Shown here one piece after another: positions 55,228-63,011 of a DNA stretch of 64,000 nt (positions within the stretch are counted from its first letter, which is position 1; every line of letters begins with the position of its first letter). The stretch is from NCBI GenBank assembly GCA_964350435.1, contig CAYGJS010000003.1:1-64000 (forward strand). Direction: 5' to 3'. Below the pieces are notes generated by a model that did not search any database, was not told where the DNA came from, and saw nothing but the letters and a program-made list of their open reading frames with translations. Source of the DNA: TMED27 sp964350435. GTDB lineage: Bacteria; Pseudomonadota; Alphaproteobacteria; Micavibrionales; Micavibrionaceae. The translations under genes were made by a program, and so were the position numbers.

Positions 55228-55353
55228 TATATTCTCTACTCAGTTTGCTAGTTAGGTTTAGAATTTATGCAAAAGTATTATTCAAAATCAAGAGATTTAT
55301 GTATAAAAATGATTATGCTTTTAAAAGTGCGTTAAATCTTTTACAACAAGCGC

Positions 55354-56175
55354 ATGAAAACAGTAAAAATCCAGAATATTGAAATTTCCAATGATAAGCC
55401 TTTCACGCTGATTGCGGGGCCGTGTCAGATGGAAAGCCGTGAACATGCGTTTGATATGTGCGGGGCGTTGGCGGAAATCACATCAAAGCTCGGCATTCCG
55501 TTTATTTATAAAACGTCTTTTGATAAAGCCAACCGTACCAGCCTTAAAGGTGTGCGGGGAATGGGGCTGGAGGCGGCCATGCCTGTATTTGCGGATTTGA
55601 AAAAAGAATTCGGTATTCCAATGCTGACCGATATCCATACGGCGGAGCAATGCGCGCCTGTCGCGGAATATGTTGATGTTCTGCAAATTCCTGCGTTTTT
55701 GTGTCGTCAGACCGATCTTTTGATAGCGGCGGCGAAGACGGGCGCAGTGATTAATGTGAAAAAAGGGCAGTTTTTGGCACCTTGGGACATGAAAAACGTG
55801 GTGGCGAAAATATCGGAAAGCGGCAATGATCAAATCATGCTGACTGAACGGGGCGCGTCCTTTGGCTATAATACACTGGTTTCGGATATGCGAAGCTTGC
55901 CGATTATGGCGGAAACGGGGTATCCGGTGATTATTGATGCGACCCATAGCGTGCAGCAGCCGGGCGGGCAGGGCAGTTCTTCCGGCGGGGATCGCACGAT
56001 GGTTCCTGTTATTGCACGCGCGGCTGTGGCTGTCGGGGTTGCAGGGGTTTTCATGGAAACGCACCAAGATCCCGATAATGCGCCGTCTGATGGGCCGAAT
56101 ATGGTGAGATTGGACGAAATTTCCGGGGTTTTGGAAACATTGCAAAAACTCGACAAAGTCATAAAAACGCGGTAG
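55354..56175 (+). CDS. kdsA: 3-deoxy-8-phosphooctulonate synthase (KDO-8-P synthase)
   Basis: Condenses arabinose 5-phosphate and PEP on the way to KDO for inner-core LPS. IAGPCQMESREHAFDM near residues 20-35 includes the Cys that marks metal-dependent enzymes; FDKANRTSLKGVRGMGLE near 53-70 and ATHSVQQPGGQGSSSGG near 197-213 are substrate loops. 273 aa is normal. The 126-bp upstream gap is A/T-rich and probably holds its promoter. Confidence 0.97.
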   Translation: MKTVKIQNIEISNDKPFTLIAGPCQMESREHAFDMCGALAEITSKLGIPFIYKTSFDKANRTSLKGVRGMGLEAAMPVFADLKKEFGIPMLTDIHTAEQCAPVAEYVDVLQIPAFLCRQTDLLIAAAKTGAVINVKKGQFLAPWDMKNVVAKISESGNDQIMLTERGASFGYNTLVSDMRSLPIMAETGYPVIIDATHSVQQPGGQGSSSGGDRTMVPVIARAAVAVGVAGVFMETHQDPDNAPSDGPNMVRLDEISGVLETLQKLDKVIKTR

Positions 56176-56236
56176 AATAGTAATAGTGGGTCAATTTTTT
56201 TGACCGATTTTGTATGAAGTCAGGAGGCTTCTTAAT

Positions 56237-56785
56237 ATGGCAGTAGCCGGTGCATCCAGATTTTATCAGTCCGCACTTCTTGCGAATACGCAAGGGCGCC
56301 CTGCTGTTGCCTCTACGACTTTGGGCGGAAGTTCGGCGCAAAGCCTTGTTGACGCCGCAAAAGCTTTCCGCGTTAAGGGTTCTCCCGGTTTGTCCGCCAG
56401 TGCCCGTCAGGTTAATGCCAGATTTTTGAGTGCGACGGGCGGTAGCGGCGTTCAGTTGTTTGGGCTTACTTCTGGCTCTTCTCAATCTACGGCTGATTTG
56501 GCGGCTAAGATTAAAGCTTTGCGGTCTTCGTTGCCTGCCAGTAAAATTTCAGACCTCGTTGTGGCTGCGGAAAAAGCGCGTGAAGAGGAGCAGGCGAATG
56601 CTCTTGAAGAAAGGATTCAGGATGAGGCGATTGCTACGCTTAAAATTAAGCAAGGGATTACTGATGCTGAATTACAGGAAGAGCTCGATGACCTTGTTCG
56701 TATCTTGCGTTTCAAATATGCCGATGAATCTTTGACTACGAAGCAGTCTTTCCGTCGTGGGCAGCTGCAGAGCGAGAGTGCGTAA
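56237..56785 (+). CDS. Hypothetical protein between kdsA and eno
   Basis: 182 aa from ATG 56237, set by AGGAGG 9 nt upstream. No recognised family, signal peptide or membrane helix. Residues about 1-110 are rich in Ser, Ala and Gly; about 110-165 form a charged helical stretch (EKAREEEQANALEERIQDE, DAELQEELDDLVRILR) that may be a coiled coil. The strong ribosome-binding site suggests high expression. Likely lineage-specific. Confidence 0.75.
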   Translation: MAVAGASRFYQSALLANTQGRPAVASTTLGGSSAQSLVDAAKAFRVKGSPGLSASARQVNARFLSATGGSGVQLFGLTSGSSQSTADLAAKIKALRSSLPASKISDLVVAAEKAREEEQANALEERIQDEAIATLKIKQGITDAELQEELDDLVRILRFKYADESLTTKQSFRRGQLQSESA

Positions 56786-56871
56786 GCCTCTTTTCCATCA
56801 TTTTCCCTCTTAACATTTTTGTCTTTACGGGGTAAAACCATCTCAAATTTCTTTTGAGAAGGATCCCCATT

Positions 56872-58182
56872 ATGACCGCCATTATCGACATTCACGCCCG
56901 TCAAATCCTTGATAGCCGTGGCAATCCCACAGTTGAGGTTGATGTTGTGCTGGAAAGCGGCGGGTTTGGCCGTGCGGCGGTTCCGTCTGGTGCGTCTACG
57001 GGGGCGTATGAGGCTTGCGAGCTTCGTGATGGGGGGAAGGAATATTTGGGTAAGGGGGTTCTTAAGGCGTGTGAGTTTGTAAATACCGAGATTTTGGAAG
57101 CGTTGATTGGCTGTGACGCCGAGGAACAGCTTTATATCGATCAGACGATGATTGAACTTGACGGCACGGAAAACAAATCCCGCCTTGGTGCGAATGCGAT
57201 TTTGGGCGTGTCACTGGCGGTGGCGAAGGCGCAGGCTGATGAGCTGGATATGCCGCTCTGGCGTTATGTTGGCGGGTCATTCGCACATAAATTGCCAACG
57301 CCGATGATGAATATTATCAATGGCGGGGCGCACGCGGATAACCCGGTTGATATCCAAGAATTTATGATTATGCCGATATCTGCGCCGGATTTTTCTGAAG
57401 GTTTACGCGCGGGGGCGGAAGTGTTTCATGCGCTCAAAAAGCAGCTTTCTGCGGCGGGATTGAATACCAATGTTGGTGATGAGGGCGGTTTTGCGCCGGC
57501 TGTGAAGTCATCCGAAGAGGCTCTGGATTTTATTATGAAATCTATTGAATCTGCGGGTTATAAGGTGGGTGAAGATATCGCGATTGCTTTGGATGCGGCA
57601 TCTACCGAGTTTTACAAAAAGGGTAAATATGAGCTGGCCGGTGAAGGCAAGAGCCTGACGTCCGATCAGATGATCCGTTATTACGAAGACCTTTGCGCAA
57701 AATATCCGATTGTGTCTATCGAGGATGGTCTGGGCGAGGATGATTGGGAAGGCTGGACGAACTTGACGGCGGCGCTTGGTGATAAGGTTCAGCTTGTTGG
57801 TGATGATTTATATGTGACCAATGCCAAGCGTTTGGCGCGCGGGATTGCGGAAAAGGCGGGCAATGCGGTTTTGGTGAAGGTCAACCAGATCGGGACTTTG
57901 TCGGAAACGCTTGAAACCATTGAGATGGCGAAGAAGGCGGGTTTTGGAATCGTGCTGTCGCATAGAAGCGGGGAAACCGAAGACGCGACGATTGCGGATT
58001 TGGCGGTGGCGACCAATGCCGGGCAGATCAAAACCGGATCGCTATCGCGTTCTGACCGCATGGCGAAATATAATCAGTTGCTGAGGATTCAAGAAGAGCT
58101 GGGGCCGCAAGCGGCCTATGAAGGGGCGGGGTTCTTGCGCGCGCCGCTTGAGCTTAAAAAAAAGTCTAAAAAAGCGGCTTAG
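56872..58182 (+). CDS. eno: Enolase
   Basis: Glycolytic enzyme; a degradosome component in some bacteria. ATG 56872 has AAGGA 10 nt upstream and starts MTAIIDIHARQILDSRGNPT. Catalytic and Mg ligands lie in LNTNVGDEGGFAP, SIEDGLGEDDWEGW, LVGDDLYVTN and SHRSGETEDATIADLAVAT. 436 aa. A CTCAAA/TTTGAG hairpin precedes its ribosome-binding site. Downstream lies a GANTC-rich gap and ftsB. Confidence 0.98.
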   Translation: MTAIIDIHARQILDSRGNPTVEVDVVLESGGFGRAAVPSGASTGAYEACELRDGGKEYLGKGVLKACEFVNTEILEALIGCDAEEQLYIDQTMIELDGTENKSRLGANAILGVSLAVAKAQADELDMPLWRYVGGSFAHKLPTPMMNIINGGAHADNPVDIQEFMIMPISAPDFSEGLRAGAEVFHALKKQLSAAGLNTNVGDEGGFAPAVKSSEEALDFIMKSIESAGYKVGEDIAIALDAASTEFYKKGKYELAGEGKSLTSDQMIRYYEDLCAKYPIVSIEDGLGEDDWEGWTNLTAALGDKVQLVGDDLYVTNAKRLARGIAEKAGNAVLVKVNQIGTLSETLETIEMAKKAGFGIVLSHRSGETEDATIADLAVATNAGQIKTGSLSRSDRMAKYNQLLRIQEELGPQAAYEGAGFLRAPLELKKKSKKAA

Positions 58183-58190
58183 AAAAAATT

Positions 58191-58292
58191 GAATCATTTG
58201 AATCGCTTACGTGGATTGTTCTTGATTTGTACATGTTAAAGCACTGAATCAGAATGATTTTTTGACTTGTCCACAGAATCAGTATGTGATTC
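58191..58292. promoter_or_regulatory. Cluster of five GANTC sites upstream of ftsB
   Basis: GAATC at 58191, 58200, 58246 and 58276 and GATTC at 58288, five in 102 bp against about one per 256 bp by chance. GANTC is the site of the alphaproteobacterial cell-cycle methylase CcrM. The cluster overlaps a possible promoter TTGACT-N17-TGTGAT (from 58262). Confidence 0.5.
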
Positions 58293-58302
58293 ACTACTTG
58301 TT

Positions 58303-58614
58303 ATGAACTCAATGTCTTCACATTCCATGCTTCTTAAAAATCACATGTTCTTCTTTATATGTGTGATCTTGAGCCTTTATTTCGGATATCACGTCCTTCA
58401 GGGGGAGCGGGGGATTCTTAGTAATATGTCGCTCAATCGTGAAATAGAAACATTGTCGCAAATGAAGACATCTCTGGAAGCCGAGAGGGCCGCGTTAGAG
58501 AAAAAAGTTGTGATGATGCGACCTGGAAGTGTGGATAAAGACTTGCTTGAAGAGCAGGTTCGCAGCACGCTTGGGTACAGATATAGCAGCGAAGTGACTG
58601 TTTTAAGCCATTAA
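58303..58614 (+). CDS. ftsB: FtsB/DivIC-family cell division protein
   Basis: About 103-aa septum-formation protein: one membrane helix (about 12-30, FFFICVILSLYFGYHVLQG), then a coiled coil (about 36-70, SLNREIETLSQMKTSLEAE) and a short C-terminal region. Its position between eno and pdhA is conserved in alphaproteobacteria. No strong ribosome-binding site is visible; ATG 58303 was chosen on length, and 58312 or 58327 are possible. Confidence 0.85.
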   Translation: MNSMSSHSMLLKNHMFFFICVILSLYFGYHVLQGERGILSNMSLNREIETLSQMKTSLEAERAALEKKVVMMRPGSVDKDLLEEQVRSTLGYRYSSEVTVLSH

Positions 58615-58696
58615 ATTGCGCGGTCGTTCAGTTTTGTAAATTTTCCTATCATTTCAATGTGTTGCACTGCACAATCTCAGGATTTCGCTGGAGTGT

Positions 58697-58720
58697 GACT
58701 TGAAAATGCGCTATCAAGTC
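58697..58720. promoter_or_regulatory. Inverted repeat upstream of pdhA (candidate operator)
   Basis: GACTTGA (58697-58703) and TCAAGTC (58714-58720) form a perfect 7-bp inverted repeat with a 10-nt spacer, 37 bp before the pdhA start in the 143-bp gap after ftsB. The spacing of half-sites fits a dimeric regulator; none is identified. Confidence 0.35.
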
Positions 58721-58757
58721 ATATCAACTATGGTCAGTTTTTAAATAAGGGGTATCC

Positions 58758-59807
58758 GTGTCCGCCGCGAAATCAAAAAATACTCAATCCAAGAAGCAGG
58801 CTTCCTCGAAGGGTGTTTCAACAAAATCGAATGTTTCCACTGAGCCTACGGTAGAGGATCTCAAAAAATATTACCGCGATATGCTTCTTATTCGCCGCTT
58901 TGAAGAAAAGGCGGGGCAGCTCTACGGGATGGGGTTGATTGGCGGGTTTTGCCATTTGTATATCGGGCAAGAGGCTGTGGTGACGGGGATTACTTCGGTG
59001 AATGAGCCGCAGGATACGGTTGTGACTGCCTATCGCGATCATGCGCATATGCTGGCCTGCGGGATGGAGCCGCGCGGCATTATGGCGGAATTGACGGGTC
59101 GTGAGGGCGGATATTCGCGCGGTAAGGGTGGATCGATGCATATGTTTTCCAAGGCAGAAGGGTTTTTCGGCGGCCATGGGATTGTCGGCGCGTCGACGGC
59201 GATTGGCACAGGGCTTGGATTTGCGCATAAATATAAGGGCGATAATGGCGTTGCTGTGGCCTATATGGGGGATGGAGCGTCTAACCAAGGGCAGGTCGCG
59301 GAATGTTATAACATGGCCGCGCTTTGGGATTTACCAGTTTTGTTTGTGATCGAGAATAATCAATACGGGATGGGAACATCCGTTAAGCGGTCTTCTGCGG
59401 GGACTTTGTACCGGCGCGGGGAGGGATATGGTATTCCCGGCGAGCAGGTGGACGGCATGGATATATTCGCTGTTCAGGCCGCTGCGCGTCAGGCGCTTGA
59501 TTATATTCGCACCGGAAACGGGCCTTATATTTTGGAAGTGATGACGTATCGGTATCGCGGGCATTCTATGTCTGACCCTGCGAAATACCGCACGAAAGAA
59601 GAGGTTGACGGCATGAAGCAGGATCGTGACCCGATTACGATGATCAAGGATATGCTTCAGGCGCGCGGGGTTGCCGAGGCGGATATCAAAGAGATTGATA
59701 AAGAGATTAAAGAGATTGTGAATGATGCGGCGAGCTTTGCGCAAGAATCCCCCGAGCCTGCGGCGGAAGAATTATGGACCGATGTCTTGGTTGAGGAGCG
59801 TGTGTAA
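58758..59807 (+). CDS. pdhA: Pyruvate dehydrogenase E1 component, alpha subunit
   Basis: Thiamine-diphosphate subunit decarboxylating pyruvate. GTG start with AAGGGG about 7 nt upstream. After a Lys/Ser-rich N-terminus (about 1-30), family segments are RRFEEKAGQLYGMGLIGGF and the TPP/Mg motif GDGASNQGQVAECYN near residues 173-187, ending in ENNQYGMGT; the phosphorylation-loop region YRYRGHSMSDPAKYR lies near 266-280. 349 aa. Directly abuts pdhB. Confidence 0.97.
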   Translation: MSAAKSKNTQSKKQASSKGVSTKSNVSTEPTVEDLKKYYRDMLLIRRFEEKAGQLYGMGLIGGFCHLYIGQEAVVTGITSVNEPQDTVVTAYRDHAHMLACGMEPRGIMAELTGREGGYSRGKGGSMHMFSKAEGFFGGHGIVGASTAIGTGLGFAHKYKGDNGVAVAYMGDGASNQGQVAECYNMAALWDLPVLFVIENNQYGMGTSVKRSSAGTLYRRGEGYGIPGEQVDGMDIFAVQAAARQALDYIRTGNGPYILEVMTYRYRGHSMSDPAKYRTKEEVDGMKQDRDPITMIKDMLQARGVAEADIKEIDKEIKEIVNDAASFAQESPEPAAEELWTDVLVEERV

Positions 59808-61247
59808 ATGCCAGTGAATATTTTAATGCCGGCGTTGTCGCCGACAATGACCGAAGGGAATTTGGCCAAGTGGTTGAAGGCTGAAGGTGACCGTGTGGAT
59901 GCGGGGGATGTGATCGCCGAAATTGAAACCGATAAGGCCACCATGGAAGTTGAAGCTGTGGATGAAGGTATTTTGGGTAAAATTCTTGTCGCCGAAGGCA
60001 CTGAAGGCGTAGCGGTGAATGATGTGATTGCGGTATTGCTGGAAGAGGGCGAGAGCGCGAATGATATTGGCGAATATAAAAAGCCCTCACCCAACCCTCT
60101 CCCTGAGGGAGAGGGCAATGAAGCTTCGCCCTTAGGCGTTAGCGGAGTGGGCGAGGGGGGCGTTCAACAACCTCAAGGGGCTGTGGTAGAAAATCGCGAC
60201 ATTTTATATGCGCAAGGGGTGGTGACACCGCCGCCGCCGTTTGACGAGGCGAGTTTTACCGAAACCAAGCCGATGACTGTGCGGGATTCTTTGCGTGATG
60301 CGATGGCTGAGGAAATGCGCGCCGATGATAGCGTGTATTTGATGGGCGAGGAAGTTGCGGAGTATCAGGGGGCGTATAAGGTTTCGCAAGGATTGCTCGA
60401 TGAGTTCGGCGCAAAGCGCGTGATTGATACGCCGATTACCGAGCATGGATTTGCGGGTTTGGCTGTGGGGTCGGCGATGAGCGGCCTTAAGCCTATTGTT
60501 GAATTTATGACGTGGAATTTCGGCATGCAGGCGATTGACCATGTGATTAACTCGGCGGGGAAAACGCTGTATATGGCGGGCGGGCAGCTTGGGTGTTCGA
60601 TTGTTTTTCGCGGCCCGAATGGCGCGGCCAGCCGTGTGGGCGCGCAGCACTCGCAGTGTTATGCGTCCTGGTATGCGCATGTTCCGGGTTTGAAGGTGGT
60701 TGCGCCTTGGTCGGCAGCGGATGCAAAGGGTTTGATGAAGGCGGCGATCCGCGATCCGAACCCGGTCGTGTTTTTGGAAAATGAAATGCTGTACGGCGAA
60801 ACATTTGATGTGCCAACCGCCGAAGATTTCGTGATTCCTCTGGGGCGCGCGAAGATTGAGCGTGCGGGCGCGGATGTGACGATTGTTGCGTTTTCTATCA
60901 TGGTGGGCAAAGCCCTGAAAGCGGCGGAGAAATTGGCGGAGATAGGAATTGATGCGGAAGTGATTAACCTTCGCACCATTCGTCCGCTTGATCGGCATAC
61001 GATTTTGGAGAGCGTCAAGAAAACCAACCGCATTGTGACCTGCGAAGAGGGCTGGCCATTCGCAGGGATCGGCGCGGAGATTGCGGCGTTGATCGGCGAG
61101 CATGCGTTTGATTATCTGGATGCGCCGCTGGCGCGCGTACACGCCGCCGATGTGCCTTTGCCGTATGCGGCGAATTTGGAGGCTTTGGCCTTGCCGCAAG
61201 TCGATCAAATACTCCAAGCAGCGAAGAAGGTTTGTTATGCCGATTGA
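59808..61247 (+). CDS. pdhB: Pyruvate dehydrogenase E1 beta subunit with N-terminal lipoyl domain
   Basis: 479 aa. Residues 1-80 are a lipoyl domain with the lipoate Lys in ETDKATMEVEA; the fused arrangement is known for alphaproteobacterial PdhB. Residues about 91-125 (KPSPNPLPEGEG ... GVGEGG) are encoded by a palindromic repeat, extending the linker. The E1-beta transketolase domain covers about 155-479 (TVRDSLRDAMAEEMRADDSV, VEFMTWNFGMQAIDHV, GPNGAASRVGAQHSQC). It ends YAD-stop, 3 nt before a TIR cassette that separates it from pdhC. Confidence 0.96.
   Translation: MPVNILMPALSPTMTEGNLAKWLKAEGDRVDAGDVIAEIETDKATMEVEAVDEGILGKILVAEGTEGVAVNDVIAVLLEEGESANDIGEYKKPSPNPLPEGEGNEASPLGVSGVGEGGVQQPQGAVVENRDILYAQGVVTPPPPFDEASFTETKPMTVRDSLRDAMAEEMRADDSVYLMGEEVAEYQGAYKVSQGLLDEFGAKRVIDTPITEHGFAGLAVGSAMSGLKPIVEFMTWNFGMQAIDHVINSAGKTLYMAGGQLGCSIVFRGPNGAASRVGAQHSQCYASWYAHVPGLKVVAPWSAADAKGLMKAAIRDPNPVVFLENEMLYGETFDVPTAEDFVIPLGRAKIERAGADVTIVAFSIMVGKALKAAEKLAEIGIDAEVINLRTIRPLDRHTILESVKKTNRIVTCEEGWPFAGIGAEIAALIGEHAFDYLDAPLARVHAADVPLPYAANLEALALPQVDQILQAAKKVCYAD
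60083..60157 (+). repeat. Palindromic repeat in the pdhB linker (family A)
   Basis: Outer arms GCCCTCACCCA and TGGGCGAGGG are inverted copies; an inner CCCTCTCCCT-GAGGGAGAGGG hairpin follows the left arm. Its 75 bp are in frame and add about 25 residues to the linker after the lipoyl domain. Same family as the purL repeat. Confidence 0.8.
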
Positions 61248-61250
61248 TTG

Positions 61251-61723
61251 TTCAAACGCGGAGATACAGAGAAGCGGAGTGGTCTTATTGTAATGTCCAG
61301 TGTGCTTCGTAAGTATGATGATTTTTCATCTGATATGAATGTTCTGTCGGGCGCGATTGTTGATTGTGCGTTTCAGGTTCATAAAGAGCTTGGCCCCGGG
61401 TTTCTTGAAATGAATTATGAAGATGCCTTTGTTTATGAACTGGGATTAAAGGGTTTAGCATTTGAGCGCCAAAAACCTCTCAAAATTCCGTATAAAGAGG
61501 TTGTTCTTCATTCTGAGTTTCGTTTTGATCTGTTGGTTGAGGGAAGGGTTTTGGTTGAACTGAAAGCTGTGGAGAAAATTCATCCTGTTCATCAGGCTCA
61601 GATTTATGCCTATTTAAAAGCTACGCGGATTGAGCTGGGGCTTTTGATTAATTTTAATGTTCCACTTATTAAGGATGGAATTGGCCGTTATGTGCTCCGA
61701 AACTCTGAAACTCCGCGTTTAAA
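61251..61723 (+). mobile_element. TIR-flanked GxxExxY cassette between pdhB and pdhC
   Basis: 473 bp. Left arm 61251-61282 and right arm 61692-61723 are inverted copies sharing AAACGCGGAG, then CAGAG, then CGGAG (about 25 of 32 positions). ATGCCGATT-G/A-AT occurs just outside both arms (61237-61248 and 61735-61746), a possible target duplication that restores the pdhC start. The right arm encodes RNSETPRL of the enclosed protein. Mobility is inferred; no transposase. Confidence 0.7.
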
Positions 61724-61745
61724 AAAGGAAAATCATGCCGATTAA
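61293..61745 (+). CDS. GxxExxY family protein (PD-(D/E)XK nuclease-like), copy 1
   Basis: 150 aa from ATG 61293; TTG 61248 would add 15 residues read from the inverted repeat. The family motif is G36-F-L-E39-M-N-Y42 in LGPGFLEMNYEDAF. The nuclease-like core is complete: D79, E89-L-K91 and Q101-A-Q103. Biological role unknown. The C-terminus (RNSETPRLKKENHAD) is read from the right arm and host DNA; the last 11 nt overlap pdhC. A/T-richer than pdhB and pdhC. Confidence 0.85.
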   Translation: MSSVLRKYDDFSSDMNVLSGAIVDCAFQVHKELGPGFLEMNYEDAFVYELGLKGLAFERQKPLKIPYKEVVLHSEFRFDLLVEGRVLVELKAVEKIHPVHQAQIYAYLKATRIELGLLINFNVPLIKDGIGRYVLRNSETPRLKKENHAD

Positions 61746-63009
61746 TGTGACGATGCCGGCGCTTTCGCCGACGATGACGGAAGGGACTTTGGCGAAATGG
61801 CTGAAGGCCGAAGGGGATAGGGTTGAGGCCGGTGACGTGATTGCCGAAATTGAAACCGATAAGGCGACGATGGAAGTCGAGGTCGTTGATGAAGGGGTTT
61901 TGGGCAAGGTTCTCGTGGCGGCTGGCACCGAAGGAGTGGCCGTGAATGCGGTGATTGCGGTTTTGCTGGAAGACGGCGAGAGTGCGGGTGATATAGGTGA
62001 TGCGTCATTGCGAACCGCAGGTGAAGCAATCCAGCCCAAAAAGGAAAAAGAGGTTGAGGTTGGTAATGGATTGCCGCGTCGCGAAAATGCTCCTCGCAAT
62101 GACGATTTTGATAAAGGGGCGCGTATTTTTGCATCGCCTTTGGCGAAACGGATTGCGGCGGATAAGGGAGTTGATCTCTCAAGTCTTAAAGGCTCCGGGC
62201 CGCGTGGGCGGATTGTGAAGGCGGATGTTGAGAATGCGAACGCGGGGGGCATTTCTGCTCCTGCTCCTGCGGTGGTTTCCTCTAAGGCTTTGCCAGAGGG
62301 GGCAAAGACCAATATTTACGGCATGGCTTATGTTGAGAAGCCGATCAATAATATTCAGAAAATTACCGCGAAACGCTTGCTGGAATCCAAAACTACGGTG
62401 CCGCATTTTTATCTGACGGTTGAGTGCGATCTTGAAAATTTGCTCGCTGCGCGTTCGGATCTTAATGAAGCCGCAAATGGTGCGTTCAAGTTATCTGTGA
62501 ATGATTTTATCATCAAGGCCTCGGCGATGGCGCTGAAAGCCTATCCAGCGGCAAATGTGAGCTGGCAGGACACATCGGTGTATCAATATTTGACATCCGA
62601 TATTTCGGTAGCGGTGGCAACGCCAAACGGTTTGATCACCCCGATTATCCGCAGCGCAGAGGAAAAGGGATTGCGCCAGATTTCCGATGAAATGAAAGCC
62701 TTGGCGGGGCGGGCTCGTGAGGGCAAGCTTAAGCCTGAAGAATTTCAGGGGGGCGGTTTTTCTATCTCGAACCTTGGGATGTTCGGGGTGAAGGATTTTG
62801 CCGCGATTGTGAACCCGCCGCAGAGCTGCATTCTGGCTGTTGGGGCGGGCGAGAAAATGCCGCGCGTTGTGAACGGCGAGATTGTCATTCGTACGGTGAT
62901 GAATGTTACGCTTTCTACGGATCACCGCACGGTTGATGGCGCGGTTGGCGCGGAGTGGCTGCAGTTCTTTAAACGGTATATTGAAAATCCAGTGAGTATG
63001 CTGGTTTAA
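61735..63009 (+). CDS. pdhC: Dihydrolipoamide acetyltransferase (E2) of pyruvate dehydrogenase
   Basis: 424 aa. One lipoyl domain (about 1-80, Lys in ETDKATMEVEV) nearly identical to that of PdhB; a linker partly encoded by a palindromic repeat (about 90-124, DASLRTAGEA ... PRRENAPRND); the E1/E3-binding domain (about 125-165, SPLAKRIAADKGVDL); and the catalytic domain with DHRTVDGAVGAEWL near residues 397-410 (His/Asp). AAAAAAGG from the cassette end serves as ribosome-binding site. No lpd (E3) gene is in the window. Confidence 0.97.
   Translation: MPINVTMPALSPTMTEGTLAKWLKAEGDRVEAGDVIAEIETDKATMEVEVVDEGVLGKVLVAAGTEGVAVNAVIAVLLEDGESAGDIGDASLRTAGEAIQPKKEKEVEVGNGLPRRENAPRNDDFDKGARIFASPLAKRIAADKGVDLSSLKGSGPRGRIVKADVENANAGGISAPAPAVVSSKALPEGAKTNIYGMAYVEKPINNIQKITAKRLLESKTTVPHFYLTVECDLENLLAARSDLNEAANGAFKLSVNDFIIKASAMALKAYPAANVSWQDTSVYQYLTSDISVAVATPNGLITPIIRSAEEKGLRQISDEMKALAGRAREGKLKPEEFQGGGFSISNLGMFGVKDFAAIVNPPQSCILAVGAGEKMPRVVNGEIVIRTVMNVTLSTDHRTVDGAVGAEWLQFFKRYIENPVSMLV
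62003..62104 (+). repeat. Palindromic repeat in the pdhC linker (family B)
   Basis: Outer arms CGTCATTGCGA and TCGCAATGACG are exact inverted copies; inner GCAATCCA and TGGATTGC also pair. It is in frame and adds about 34 residues between lipoyl and E3-binding domains. The same arms occur at 3703-3786. Confidence 0.88.
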
Positions 63010-63011
63010 AA

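Noticed and set aside
55173..55382. Plus-strand hydrophobic open frame overlapping the small helix-turn-helix-like gene and kdsA start
   Set aside because: It overlaps two better-supported genes, has no ribosome-binding site, and its hydrophobic start is the complement of an Arg/Lys/Ala-rich coding sequence.
60204..61217. Long open frame antisense to pdhB (337 codons), and similar long antisense frames in nuoN (11311-12027), coaX/birA (12224-13318), rseP (30281-31129) and proS (16935-17822)
   Set aside because: They mirror well-identified genes, their translations are rich in Arg/His/Pro with no family signature, and none has its own ribosome-binding site; they follow from codon bias on the coding strand.
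61248..61292. Extension of the first GxxExxY protein to a TTG directly after the pdhB stop
   Set aside because: The 15 extra residues are read from the inverted repeat and do not resemble the family; kept as an alternative start only.
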